Positions 50,131-59,570 of a stretch of 64,000 nucleotides of DNA are shown piece after piece; position 1 is the first letter of the stretch; every line of letters begins with the position of its first letter. The position numbers and the translations under genes are program-made. The stretch is from positions 46,507-110,506 of the forward strand of contig NZ_JOID01000021.1 of the NCBI RefSeq assembly GCF_000719865.1, read 5' to 3'. The DNA is from Streptomyces albus subsp. albus. Its GTDB lineage: Bacteria > Actinomycetota > Actinomycetes > Streptomycetales > Streptomycetaceae. The notes beneath the pieces are model-generated. The model was not told the DNA's origin. It did not search any database and saw only the letters and a list, made by a program, of their open reading frames with translations.

Positions 50131-51515
50131 GGCGCGTCCCCGGCCTCTCCGCCGCCCGCCCGCACGTCGCCCGACCGCGTGCCGTCCGCCGTCCCGACGG
50201 CCATCCGTTCCTCCTCAATGGTTGTCGCTCCGTCAGTCCGCCACGCCGCGTCCCTGGCGGAGGGGAGGGGCAGCTCGGCGGAGACGAGGAAGCCGCCCTC
50301 CGGGCGCCTCCCCGCGGAGAGGTGTCCTCCGACCGCGGTGGCACGTTCCCGCATCCCGATCAGGCCGTATCCGGGGGGACTGTCCCGCCCCGTGGACGCG
50401 GTCGGTGGGGTGGAGGCGGCCGGCCCCGTGGAGTCGGCCGGCCCCGTACCGGCGCCCCCGCCGTCGTCGGCGATGGCGATGGTCACGCGATCGCGGTTCC
50501 AGCGGAGGCGCACCCGGGCGCTGCCGGTACGGGCGTGCTTGGTCACGTTGGTCAGGGCCTCCTGGACGATGCGGTAGGCCGTGAGGTCCACGCCCGGCGG
50601 CAGCGGTGTGACCATGCCCTTCTGGTGCACCGACACCTCCAGACCCGCGCGGCGGAAGGACTCGAGGAGCGCCGGAAGCCGGGACAGCCCGGGCGCCGGT
50701 TCGGCAGGTCCGGACGCGTCCCCGGACCCGTCCCCGGGCGCGTCGCCGGACTGACGCAGCAGGCCGACCGTGGCCCGCAGTTCGTCGAGCGCCTGACCGG
50801 TGGTCTCGACGAGCTCCCCCAGACTCCTGCGGGTCTGCTCCGGGCGGGTGTCGAAGAAGTGGGCGGCGACCCTGGCCTGCGCGTTGGCCAGGGTGATCTG
50901 ATGGGCCACGAGGTCGTGCAGTTCTCGGGCGATGCGCACCCGTTCCCCGGCCACTCTCCGGCGCGCCTCGTGGTCCCGCTCCTCCTCGGCCCGCCGGGCC
51001 CGCTCCTCCACGGCCGCCAGGTAGGCCCGCCGGTTCCGCACCGAGCGGCCGAGCACGCCGGCCACCAGCGGGAACGCCGCCACCGCTCCCGTCCTGCTCG
51101 CGTCCTGCCAGGAAAGGCCGCCGGACCAGGGGACGGAGGTGAGCAGCAGCACCGCGGAGCCGATCGACACCGCGCTCGCGGCGCGCCGTTCGGTGCCCGC
51201 GGCGAGCGCGTACGAGTAGGCGCTGATCACGGCGGGGGCCACGATGACCGGGCTCATCAGGAGACCCAGGGGCTGCACGAGCACACCGGCCACGGTCGTG
51301 GCCGCCAGGACGGCCAGGGGCGCCCGGTGCCGTATCGGTAACGCGGCACAGGACACCACGGCGATGACGTAGGCGGCGGCGGGCGGCGCCGACAGTGTGC
51401 CGTCGGCCCGCGCCATACCGCCGAGCAGACAGAGCGCGAACGCCGTCGCCGTGACCGCTCCCTCCCGCCACCACGTGCCGCGTGGCCGCGGGCCGCCGTC
51501 CCCCGTGGTCGTCAT
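50127..51515 (-). CDS. Sensor histidine kinase (HisKA_3, NarL-system)
   Basis: A 462-aa kinase with five to six N-terminal membrane segments (to about residue 155), a coiled stretch, and the HisKA_3 box RIARELHDLVAHQI with phospho-acceptor His200. The ATP-binding part has IVQEALTNVTKHA (N box) and IADDGGG, interrupted by a Ser/Thr/Pro linker, then PPGYGLIGMRERA (G box). No extracellular sensor domain of size, so it probably senses within or at the membrane. ATG 51515 chosen by comparison with the family. Confidence 0.92.
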   Translation of the reverse strand: MTTTGDGGPRPRGTWWREGAVTATAFALCLLGGMARADGTLSAPPAAAYVIAVVSCAALPIRHRAPLAVLAATTVAGVLVQPLGLLMSPVIVAPAVISAYSYALAAGTERRAASAVSIGSAVLLLTSVPWSGGLSWQDASRTGAVAAFPLVAGVLGRSVRNRRAYLAAVEERARRAEEERDHEARRRVAGERVRIARELHDLVAHQITLANAQARVAAHFFDTRPEQTRRSLGELVETTGQALDELRATVGLLRQSGDAPGDGSGDASGPAEPAPGLSRLPALLESFRRAGLEVSVHQKGMVTPLPPGVDLTAYRIVQEALTNVTKHARTGSARVRLRWNRDRVTIAIADDGGGAGTGPADSTGPAASTPPTASTGRDSPPGYGLIGMRERATAVGGHLSAGRRPEGGFLVSAELPLPSARDAAWRTDGATTIEEERMAVGTADGTRSGDVRAGGGEAGDAP

Positions 51516-51804
51516 GGCCGGCTCAGCCCCGGCCGCCGGGTAACCGCGGCACCGCCGCGCCGGACCCGGTCGCGGGGGCAGGGACACGCCTGCTCGGTGC
51601 CTCGCCCTCGAGATCCCCGTTCAGCAGCACACGGTTCAGGATAGGGGGCAGCGACCGGGCCCGGTGGCCGAGCGGTTCCGGCACCCACCGCCCAGTACAG
51701 ACAGTCGTCTCGTCATATCAACTCCGTTACGGGATGGGGAAGTTGCTCTGGCAGACTGCCCCTCGATCTGGACGGCCGACGGCCTGTGGGCCACGGGGGT
51801 GGAC

Positions 51805-53742
51805 ATGATGCGGCGCGGCACGGTGCTGGGCGGGCGCTATGCGCTGATCGAGCCGATCGGCGGCGGCGCGATGGGGGACGTATGGCGCGCCGAGGACACC
51901 GTCCTCTCCCGCCCGGTCGCGGTGAAGGTCCTGCGGCACGAGCTGATGTCGGACTCCGCGTTCGTGCAGCGGTTCCGGCGCGAGGCCAAGGCACTGGCCG
52001 CGCTCGACGCCCCCGGCATCGTACGGATCCACGACTACGGCGAGAGCTCGCAGGAGAGGTCGGAGGAGAGGCGGCCGACGGCGCGGCGAGACGAGGAGGA
52101 CCGCGCCAGGGGAAAGGACTGTGCCGGCGGGGAGCACCGTGCCGGCGGGGAGGACTCCTCCTCCCGTGGCCGTATGGCGTACATCGTCATGGAACACATC
52201 GAGGGACGCTCGCTGGAGGACGTGCGTCTCGAAGAGGGGCCGATGCCGCCCGAGCGGGCGCTGGAGCTGATCGCGCAGGTTCTGGACGCGCTGCACGTCG
52301 CCCACCTGCGGAAAGTCGTCCACCGTGACATCAAGCCGTCGAACCTGATGCTCCGCAAGGACGGCCGGGTCGCGGTCACCGACTTCGGCATCGCCCGGAT
52401 GCCCGCGGGCACCAAACTGACCGGCGCGCACTCCGTGCTCGGTACCGCGCTCTACATGGCGCCCGAGCAGGCGGAGGGCCTGGGCGCGATCCCCGCGTCC
52501 GACCTCTACTCGGCCGGTGTCGTGTGCTACCAGCTGCTCACCGGGGAACTGCCTTTCACCGGTGACTCCGCCGTCGAGGTGCTCCTGAAGCACATCCGTG
52601 AGCCGGCGCCCGACCTGCCCGCCTCCGTTCCGGAGCCGGTGCGCGCGTTCGTGACCAGAGCGCTGGCGAAGCGGCCGGAGGACCGGTTCGTGAACGGGGC
52701 GGCGATGGCGGCCGCTGCCCGCGCCGCGGCGCGCGGGGAGACCGCGAAGCCTCCTGTGAGCGCCGCCGGTACCGGCGACGATGAGCCGGGTTCCGGGAAG
52801 GAAGGGCAGAAGAAGGCCGGGGAGGGCGAGAAGCGGGGGAAGGGCGAGAAGCGGAAGCAGGAGAAGACCGAAAACGAAACGGCACCCGCGCGGCGTCGTC
52901 CGGCCCTCGCCTTCTTCGGCATGGTGCTGGTGGTCACCGTCGGCACTCCGGTGCTGCTGTGGCTCGCGCCGCCGGACGGAAAGCCGGAAGCGAGTGAATC
53001 CGGCGGAAGGCCGTCCGTCACCGGGCCGTCCAACACGCCGGAGTCGGCCGGCGCGAGTGAACCGGCCGGCTCCGGTCGCGAGGACGGTACCCGCGGTGAC
53101 GGCCCCGCCGACGGCCGCGACGGGGAGAAGCCGGACGGAGCCGGGGCCGCGGCGGCGGGAGCGGTCGCCGCCGGGCGGGAGGCGCCGGACGGGAGGAGCG
53201 GCGGCGGTGGGGAGAGCGTCGGTGATGCGCGCGGCTCCACCGACGGCTCGGACGGCTCCGACGGTTCGGGCGGGCCGGGCGGGTCTCCGGACGGCGGGGC
53301 GGGTTCCGGGAGCGGAGCCCCGGACGGGGGAGCGGACACGGGCAGGCCGTCGGACTGCGGGGGCGCCGGCTGGGGGTCCGTCGTCAACGCCGGTGACGGT
53401 CAGAAGCTCGGCCTGGCCGAGGACAGCCTGGAGCCCGGCACCGGGATGACCATGGGCGGAGTGACCAGGTACGGCTGGGTACGCATCAGCAAGGCGCACG
53501 ACACCTTCCAGCCGTGCAACACCGAGGGCCACATGCTGGCGCGGACGAGCAGCGGGGGCGTCGTCCTCTCGTACGGCACGCTCAACGGCTCGCCCTACTG
53601 GTCCGTGGAGAGCGCGTCCTCCGGCATGTACCGGATCAAGGGCGGCCTGGACTGCCTGACCAGCCACGGGGCCGGCCGCCGGCCCACCCTCACCGATTGC
53701 GCCTCGGGCAACAGCGCCCAGCTCTGGCGGATCCCCGGCTGA
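51805..53742 (+). CDS. Transmembrane serine/threonine protein kinase with extracellular ricin-like domain
   Basis: A 645-aa PknB-type receptor kinase. Kinase domain: GRYALIEPIGGGAMGDVW, VAVKVL (Lys41), VVHRDIKPSNLML, VTDFGIARM, APEQAEGLGAIPASDLYS. A charged insertion of about 38 residues (SSQERSEERRPTARRDEED...) sits in the N-lobe before MAYIVMEHIEG. A Lys/Glu-rich juxtamembrane stretch, one membrane helix (ALAFFGMVLVVTVGTPVLLWLA), and a long Gly/Ser/Asp linker lead to a C-terminal Cys-containing domain with CLTSHGAGRRPTLTDCASGNSAQLWRI, reminiscent of ricin-type lectin repeats. The start ATG 51805 has GGGGG upstream. Ligand unknown. Confidence 0.9.
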   Translation: MMRRGTVLGGRYALIEPIGGGAMGDVWRAEDTVLSRPVAVKVLRHELMSDSAFVQRFRREAKALAALDAPGIVRIHDYGESSQERSEERRPTARRDEEDRARGKDCAGGEHRAGGEDSSSRGRMAYIVMEHIEGRSLEDVRLEEGPMPPERALELIAQVLDALHVAHLRKVVHRDIKPSNLMLRKDGRVAVTDFGIARMPAGTKLTGAHSVLGTALYMAPEQAEGLGAIPASDLYSAGVVCYQLLTGELPFTGDSAVEVLLKHIREPAPDLPASVPEPVRAFVTRALAKRPEDRFVNGAAMAAAARAAARGETAKPPVSAAGTGDDEPGSGKEGQKKAGEGEKRGKGEKRKQEKTENETAPARRRPALAFFGMVLVVTVGTPVLLWLAPPDGKPEASESGGRPSVTGPSNTPESAGASEPAGSGREDGTRGDGPADGRDGEKPDGAGAAAAGAVAAGREAPDGRSGGGGESVGDARGSTDGSDGSDGSGGPGGSPDGGAGSGSGAPDGGADTGRPSDCGGAGWGSVVNAGDGQKLGLAEDSLEPGTGMTMGGVTRYGWVRISKAHDTFQPCNTEGHMLARTSSGGVVLSYGTLNGSPYWSVESASSGMYRIKGGLDCLTSHGAGRRPTLTDCASGNSAQLWRIPG

Positions 53743-53830
53743 CCGGCCGGCCGTGCGGGAGACGACACGGAGGCGACTCGGGACGAGGCGGGCCGCTCGG
53801 GCCGGCCGGCGCCGGCACACCCGCGGGGGC

Positions 53831-54487
53831 TCAGGCCCTTCTGCGGGTGATCGCCCGGGTGGCAGCGACCGCGGTCGCCAGCAAGCCCGCGGCGACGGCG
53901 AGCAGGACGCCCGTGGGCGCCACGGCGGCGGCCGAGTCCGGCGCGTTCTGCAGATGGGTGAGCATGATGTTGACCGGGGAGACGCCCTTGCCCAGCAGAA
54001 CCGACAGCAGGAGCACCAGGGCGAGGACAAGCGCGTAGCCCTGGCGGTGGAAGACCAGCCGTGAGCAGACCAGACCGATGGCCGTACCGGTGAAGGCGCA
54101 GGTGAGTTGGGCCATGGTCCCCAGCAGCAGGTCCTCGGGGCCGGCGGTGTGGGTCCCGAGCAGCAGCGGCAGCACCAGCCCGGCAGCCGTGAGCAGCAGG
54201 CACCACACCGCGGCTGTCGCGACCGTCGCGAGCAGGACGCGCAGATGGCTGCCGGCGCTGACGACGACGATCGAGCGGTGCGGCTGGTCCTCGAGAGCGA
54301 TCAGGGCCATGGTCAGCCAGGCCGAGCACAGCAACACGGCCACGGCCACGGCGGCGTAGGTCGCGGTGAGCGGGCCGGTGTCGTTGCTGGTCAGCACGGT
54401 GACCAAGCCCAGGAACAGGAGCAGCGGCGCGAGGTAGCGCTGGGAGAGCAGCAGCACCGTGGACTGGTAGCGGACCAGGGCGATCAC
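53831..54487 (-). CDS. ABC-2-type transporter membrane protein
   Basis: A 218-aa protein with six hydrophobic segments (YLAPLLLFLGLVTVLTS, AAVAVAVLLCSAWLTMALIAL, LLATVATAAVWCLLLTAAGLVLPLLLG and others). GTG 54487 overlaps the ATPase stop (GTGA). The two-gene layout is an ABC-2-type exporter half-system. Substrate unknown. Confidence 0.8.
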   Translation of the reverse strand: MIALVRYQSTVLLLSQRYLAPLLLFLGLVTVLTSNDTGPLTATYAAVAVAVLLCSAWLTMALIALEDQPHRSIVVVSAGSHLRVLLATVATAAVWCLLLTAAGLVLPLLLGTHTAGPEDLLLGTMAQLTCAFTGTAIGLVCSRLVFHRQGYALVLALVLLLSVLLGKGVSPVNIMLTHLQNAPDSAAAVAPTGVLLAVAAGLLATAVAATRAITRRRA

Positions 54488-55365
54488 AGCGCGGTCCTCT
54501 TCGCGTCGACCCGGGAACCGGGACCGTCCGCGGCCCCGGCCAGGCCGACCACCGACCACCGGTGCCGCAGCGCCGTCAGCAGGACGGCGTCCGAGTGCTC
54601 CCGCGCGACCCGCAGCACGACCTCCCCGCCGCTCCGGGAGGTGTCCACCACACCCGGCAACGCGGACCAGTCCACCTCGTCCGGCATGACGCCGGTGGGC
54701 GGCGCGGTCAGGACCACCTCCACCATCGGGGCACGGCTTCCGGTCTGCCGGCCGTCGCGCCGGGTGACCCGGCCGTCGCTGATGACGTAGACGCCGTCGG
54801 CGTGCGACTCCGTGATCGCCTCGCGGTGGTCGGTGAACACCACCGCCCCGCCCTGTGCGGCCACTTCACCGATGACCTCGGTGAGAACGCCGTGGGCCGA
54901 GGCGTCGAGACCCGACCAGGGTTCGTCGAGGACCAGCAAGTCGGGCTGGACGAGCAGGGCCTGGGCGAGCGCCACCTTCTGCGCGTTGCCCTTCGACAGG
55001 GTGCGCAGCGGCGCGTTCCGCCCGCCCACCAGGTGCAGCCGCTCCAGCAGGTGACGGCCGCGGGCGCTGGCGGCTGGTGCCGACATGCCCCGGACACGCC
55101 CCATGTGGGTGAGATAGGAGATCGCCGGGATGCGGTCGTGGGCGGTGAAGCGGTCCGGGACGTAACCGATGCGCGGTGGCCGGCCCGACACGCTCCCGGA
55201 GGTCGGCCGGGACAGCCCCGCGAGGATTCTCAGCAGGGTCGACTTCCCCGAACCGTTGTGGCCCACCACCGCGAGGACGTCGCCGGGCGGGACCTGCAGG
55301 TCCACGTCGCGGAGGACCCACAGTCCTCCGCCGTAACGCTTGCCGACCGCTTCACAACGCAACAA
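54484..55365 (-). CDS. ABC transporter ATP-binding protein
   Basis: A 293-aa ATPase with GHNGSGKSTLLRILAGL (Walker A), LSKGNAQKVALAQALL (signature) and LLVLDEPWSGLD (Walker B), plus a C-terminal extension of about 80 residues. No ATG precedes the domain; TTG 55365 has GGAGGAG ten bases upstream and is the best start. It partners the membrane protein downstream. Confidence 0.88.
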   Translation of the reverse strand: MLRCEAVGKRYGGGLWVLRDVDLQVPPGDVLAVVGHNGSGKSTLLRILAGLSRPTSGSVSGRPPRIGYVPDRFTAHDRIPAISYLTHMGRVRGMSAPAASARGRHLLERLHLVGGRNAPLRTLSKGNAQKVALAQALLVQPDLLVLDEPWSGLDASAHGVLTEVIGEVAAQGGAVVFTDHREAITESHADGVYVISDGRVTRRDGRQTGSRAPMVEVVLTAPPTGVMPDEVDWSALPGVVDTSRSGGEVVLRVAREHSDAVLLTALRHRWSVVGLAGAADGPGSRVDAKRTAL

Positions 55366-55586
55366 CTCGACTCGACTCCTCCATGTGGCCCGCCTGCCCC
55401 TCCGGCCCGGCAAGCGACAGGGCGGGTGAGCCGACAGGCGGACGAATCTCCTGGCAGCCACGTTCTCGACCCGGGGAACCGCCTCCATCAGAGGCGTCGC
55501 GGGCCCGTCCACCCGTCGGTCGCCGACGTGGCCGGCTCCGCCGACACGACGAACAGCGGGTCGGCCGCGGCCGTGAACGCAGGCCA

Positions 55587-56438
55587 TCAGCCAAACACAT
55601 CCGGGCCGTCGCGATCGAGTGCCGCCCGGATCCTGCCGAGCCACTCCGTGCCCAGCCGGCTCCCGTCCGGGAGCTGGTCGTCCCGGTCCCAGCGCCACGC
55701 CGTGATCATCGTCAGTACGAGGATCCGGCACTCGCGCAGCATGTCCTGGTCCACACCCGGATAGTGCTCGCCGACTTCCTCGGGCGCATGGGCGAGGTCG
55801 AATGCGACGGGGCCACGGCAACACGTCTCGAAGTCGACGAACAGCAGCCCGTTCTCCGTGGTGAGGACGTTGCCCGGGTGCGGCTCGCCGTGCAGCAACT
55901 GCTCGGCGCCGCCACGCTCGACGATCACCCGTCTCAGGCGCCGGAGCGTGTCGCCGAGCAGCTCCCGGTCCGCGTCGGCGAGCGCCGGAGTCCGGTTCCG
56001 GTCCGCCACGAGCCGCTGAGCCTGCTCGACTCGATCCGTGTAGTGCGGCGCCGGCACATCGAGCCCGCGCATACCGGCGTGCAGCCGCTCAAGTGCCGTG
56101 GCGTAGGCGGCTGGTGAGATCTCATGAGGTGTCACGGGCTCGTAGTAGGACCAGAGTGTGACCACGAAGCCGTCACGCTCGTGGACGCGGGGCTCCACCC
56201 GTGGATCGGGAACAGCCACAGGGCATCCGGATGCGGCGAGCCGCTGGGCGAGATCGATCTCGAACCGGGCGACCTGCCGCGCCGCGGGTGCCACCCGGGC
56301 CAGGACGTCGCAGGGCAGCAGACGCAGCGTGAGCTTGTTGGAGTCGTGAAGAACGATCGCGTCGTCGGTCGTCAGACCGAGAGACGAGGCGATCGACCTG
56401 GCCGCGCCGACCGCACGCGGGACGTCCGCCGCCTCCAT
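55587..56438 (-). CDS. Aminoglycoside phosphotransferase-fold kinase
   Basis: A 283-aa APH-family protein. QLLHGEPHPGNVL is the catalytic loop (HGDxHPGN in most, with Glu replacing Asp here) and GLLFVDFETCCRGPVAFDLAH is the metal-binding DFE block. The catalytic Asp of the first motif is changed to Glu, so activity may be altered. ATG 56438 is preferred to a GTG at 56465. Substrate unknown; antibiotic kinase or metabolite kinase are both possible. Stands alone. Confidence 0.8.
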   Translation of the reverse strand: MEAADVPRAVGAARSIASSLGLTTDDAIVLHDSNKLTLRLLPCDVLARVAPAARQVARFEIDLAQRLAASGCPVAVPDPRVEPRVHERDGFVVTLWSYYEPVTPHEISPAAYATALERLHAGMRGLDVPAPHYTDRVEQAQRLVADRNRTPALADADRELLGDTLRRLRRVIVERGGAEQLLHGEPHPGNVLTTENGLLFVDFETCCRGPVAFDLAHAPEEVGEHYPGVDQDMLRECRILVLTMITAWRWDRDDQLPDGSRLGTEWLGRIRAALDRDGPDVFG

Positions 56439-56617
56439 CGTTGCCCGGCCCCCTCCCTTGAGCACCGCCGCACCGTTCCGATCGGTGCGACCCGCACACC
56501 GTACCGAGTCGCCGAGGGGGACAAGCGGTAGTGCGACGGGCAGGGCGCGACCGGATCGGCGCCCCCGGGCCTTCGGCTGCGGACGCGATGGCCGAGCGCG
56601 CGCCTAGGATCGCCGGC

Positions 56618-57382
56618 ATGGCACTGCGACCCGTGCAGGTGAACATCAAGGCGGTTGACGCCCCGGCGGTCGGCCGGTTCTGGGCGGAGGCGCTCGGCTG
56701 GACCGCTCACAGCCCCGGCGTGACCACCTACGTCGGACCCGCCGGCCAACCCGGTGACGGATCCGTCGACGGCCTCGCCTGGCCGGACCCGGCCGCCCTC
56801 GGCATCGACGTCGTTCCCGTCCCGGAACCCAAGACGACGGCGAAGAACCGCCTGCACCTCGATCTCGCCACCACCTCCGCCGCCCACCAGGCCGAGTTGG
56901 TCGAGCGGCTCAAGGCGCTCGGGGCGACGCCCGCCGACGTCGGCCAGGGCGACGTGCCGTGGACGGTCCTCACCGACCCGGAGGGCAACGAGTTCTGCGT
57001 GCTGGAGCCCCGGGAGGTCTACCGGGACACCGGGCCGGTCGCCGCGGTCGTGGTCGACTGCGCGGACCCGCCGGCCATGGCCCGGTTCTGGGGTGAGGCG
57101 ACGGACTGGACCCTGTGCGAGGTGACCGGCGATCAGGCGGTGTTCCGCTCCGCCAAGGGCGTCGGCCCGTACCTGGAGTTCCTCCGCACGCCCGGCGCGA
57201 AGACCGTGCCGGACCGGGTCCATCTCGACCTGCAGCCGTACCCCGGTGACGACAAGGAGGCGGACGTGGCCCGGCTCCGGGCCCTCGGCGCCACCGACCT
57301 CGACCTCGGCCAGGGCGACGTTCCGTGGACGTGCCTGGCCGACCCGGAAGGCCACGCGTTCTGCGTCCTCGCCCCGTCCTGA
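56618..57382 (+). CDS. Double-domain VOC (glyoxalase-like) protein
   Basis: A 254-aa protein made of two homologous halves: VQVNIKAVDAPAVGRFWAEALGW...TVLTDPEGNEFCVLEP and VVVDCADPPAMARFWGEATDW...TCLADPEGHAFCVLAP. Each half is a beta-alpha-beta-beta-beta VOC module ending in DPEGxxFCVL, as in glyoxalase/bleomycin-resistance relatives. The likely fold gives a metal site or ligand pocket; function not known. Divergent from the APH-fold gene. Confidence 0.86.
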   Translation: MALRPVQVNIKAVDAPAVGRFWAEALGWTAHSPGVTTYVGPAGQPGDGSVDGLAWPDPAALGIDVVPVPEPKTTAKNRLHLDLATTSAAHQAELVERLKALGATPADVGQGDVPWTVLTDPEGNEFCVLEPREVYRDTGPVAAVVVDCADPPAMARFWGEATDWTLCEVTGDQAVFRSAKGVGPYLEFLRTPGAKTVPDRVHLDLQPYPGDDKEADVARLRALGATDLDLGQGDVPWTCLADPEGHAFCVLAPS

Positions 57383-57625
57383 CGCGGAGCAACGAGGCGC
57401 CCCGGCGCGCTCGCCGGCCCGAAGCCGCCCGCCGGGTACATGACCGGGATACCGCGCCGGCGGTGCGACGGCGGAAGCGCGGAACCCGGCCGGGGCTCAC
57501 CGCACCGCCCTTCGGGGCATCCGGATCTGCCCGTGTGCGCACGCGGCCGTCTCTTGCGCCGCGGCACCGCGTGTGCCGTGATGAAGGGTGCAACAGCTTC
57601 ATCCCGGCGAACGAAGGTGGAACGC

Positions 57626-58429
57626 ATGCGCTCGCGGTCGGACCAGTCGGACAGGGACGCCGCCGGCGCGCGGAGTCCACGTCAAGCACCCCCCGGCCGC
57701 GGCACGCCGGCGCGCGGCCCGCTGACCTCCGCGGAGATCACGCTGATCCAGCGCTTGGCGGGTCCCGGGGCCGTCGCCCGCGCCGAGGACCAGGACCAGC
57801 ACACTCACGGCGCCGGCTGCGGCCACGAAGGCGTCGGTGGCGCCGATCCGGCCACGCAGAGCGCTCTGTTGCAGTCCGCCGTGTCCTCCTCGCCGGGCCG
57901 GCCGCTTCCCGGGGCACTGCAGGCCGAGGCGGACGCCTTCTACCAGAACAACTTCTCCGCGGCCCGCATCCATGACGACCCTGTCGCGCAGCGCGCGACC
58001 GAAGCACTGGGCGCCCGGGCGATGACGGTGGGGACCCAGGTCTTCCTGGGCCCGGGGGCGGCCGCCGACAGGGAGGTCATCGGTCACGAACTCGGGCACG
58101 TCGACAAGAATCTGAGAGGCGTGCGCGAGACGGGGAACGACAACGGCGCCGGGGTCACCGTGACCAGTCCGGACCAGGGCTCCGAACGGACGGCGGCGGC
58201 CGATGGCGCCGCGTTCGCGGCGGGAGCCGAAACAGCCCCGTCCGTCGGTGGCCGGAGCAGCGGGACGGCATCGGACTCGGCCGTGCAGCGGTCGGCCGGT
58301 GACGCGGTCGTCGCGCGGATGCGTTCCCTGCAGAGCTCGGCCGGCAACGGCGCCGTCACCAGGCTCCTCACCTCCGGTCCGGCTCCTGGCCGGCGCACGG
58401 ACCGCAAGGGCGAGAAGGAGAAGGAGTAA
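57626..58429 (+). CDS. DUF4157 metallopeptidase-like protein
   Basis: A 267-aa protein. YQNNFSAARIHDDPVAQRATEALGARAMTVGTQVFLGPGAAADREVIGHELGHVDKN is the DUF4157 domain, including the zinc-protease motif HELGH. The C-terminus has MRSLQSSAGNGAVTRLL, the LQ(R)xAGNxAV block that accompanies DUF4157 proteins, usually at the N-terminus. DUF4157 proteins are often linked to extracellular contractile injection systems, but no phage-tail-like genes are in the window. ATG 57626 has AAGGTGG nine bases upstream. Confidence 0.82.
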   Translation: MRSRSDQSDRDAAGARSPRQAPPGRGTPARGPLTSAEITLIQRLAGPGAVARAEDQDQHTHGAGCGHEGVGGADPATQSALLQSAVSSSPGRPLPGALQAEADAFYQNNFSAARIHDDPVAQRATEALGARAMTVGTQVFLGPGAAADREVIGHELGHVDKNLRGVRETGNDNGAGVTVTSPDQGSERTAAADGAAFAAGAETAPSVGGRSSGTASDSAVQRSAGDAVVARMRSLQSSAGNGAVTRLLTSGPAPGRRTDRKGEKEKE

Positions 58430-58773
58430 CCGGCTCGGCGGAACAGGAAGGAGACCGGAGTTCGCGCCGGCCCATCGTGACGCGGCGGGGACAGGAAGCC
58501 CTTCGTGCCCGTGCCCGGCCTTCGCCGGCCCTCAACCCGTTCGTCGCCACCGGGCCCGACCGCACCATCGCGACCGGCCTTCGAAAGAAGGCGTGCAGGA
58601 ACGGCCGCACAGGGGAGTGGGTTGGCCGCCGGTGCGGAGGCCGAACCGCGAAAATCACGTCGCCCGTGCTCGCCTCGTTCGGTACGGTCGCCGGGTTGTC
58701 CGCCTGCCGGCAGCCCCTGCGGTCACGTGCGGTCTGCCCGGCGGTTTCCCCGAGCCGAGAGTGGGTTTCGTTC
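58430..58773. other. Intergenic region between DUF4157 and VOC genes
   Basis: A stretch of 344 bases with no gene I would defend. It contains a 19-base sequence (58494-58512, beginning GGAAGCCCTTCG) that recurs identically at 35864-35882 upstream of the XRE regulator. Confidence 0.4.
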
Positions 58774-59154
58774 ATGGCATGCCGTATCAGTGAACTCGTG
58801 CTCGAATGCCGCGATCCGGAGGCGCTGGCGCGGTTCTGGTGCGAGGTCCTGGATTTCGTCGTGCTCGACCGTGAGGGCAACGAGATGCTGGAGATCGGGC
58901 CGCGCGAGGGGTTCGGCGGCCCGCAGCCGACGATCATCCTCAGCCGCAGGGACGAGCCGGAGAACGGCACGCCCCGGCTGCACATCGACGTCAACGCCAC
59001 CGACCGCGACCAGGACGCCGAACTCGAACGCCTGCTGAAGCTCGGTGCGCGCCCGGCCGACGTCGGCCAGACGGGGGACGAGGGCTGGCACGTCCTGGCC
59101 GACCCGGAGGGCAACGCGTTCTGCCTCCTCAAGGCCCGCCTCGCCCCGCTCTGA
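58774..59154 (+). CDS. VOC family (glyoxalase-like) protein
   Basis: A 126-aa single VOC module: ISELVLECRDPEALARFWCEVLDFVVLDREGNEMLEIG at the start and GWHVLADPEGNAFCLLKARL at the end. Related in sequence to the double-domain protein 1.4 kb upstream. A 56-base internal piece (58890-58945) has a near-identical copy at 34627-34682, so a relative of this gene once existed near the restriction island. Ligand unknown. Confidence 0.86.
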   Translation: MACRISELVLECRDPEALARFWCEVLDFVVLDREGNEMLEIGPREGFGGPQPTIILSRRDEPENGTPRLHIDVNATDRDQDAELERLLKLGARPADVGQTGDEGWHVLADPEGNAFCLLKARLAPL

Positions 59155-59290
59155 CGCGTGAGGGACCGGCCGACCGCTCCATCGTCGACGAGAACCTCCA
59201 CCGCGCGCGCCACACGCGCATGACCGGAACGCCCGTCCGGACCGGCGAGTTCGGGCCCGCCCGCTCCACGGCCTGAGCGCTGCCCCGTCG

Positions 59291-59320
59291 GGGGCCCGGT
59301 GAGGTGCCTCATCGGGCCCC
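59291..59320 (+). terminator. Hairpin terminator after the VOC gene
   Basis: GGGGCCCG/CGGGCCCC and TGAGG/CCTCA arms joined by a G-T pair form a 14-bp stem with a two-base loop. It lies 137 bases after the VOC stop. A second shorter hairpin, TGCCCGGG/CCCGGGCA, is at 59369-59394. The rest of 59155-59570 holds no recognisable gene. Confidence 0.6.
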
Positions 59321-59570
59321 GGGCGCAAGAGCGGACCCGGGCCACCGGGTGCGGCGGACTCCGGATGTTGCCCGGGAGCGACCTGGCCCGGGCACCTTCC
59401 GCCCCCGTCGCTTGCCGGAAGCCCGCCCCGGCCCCGGCTCCGCGGTCCCCCGAACTCCGTCTCGTACGAGGCCCGCCGTGAATCCGCGCGCGTTTGAACA
59501 CCGCCGGTCTCCGCTCCGTACAGGAAGCACAGCATCACGCCGGCCGGTCACGACGCGTAGGAGTACATCC

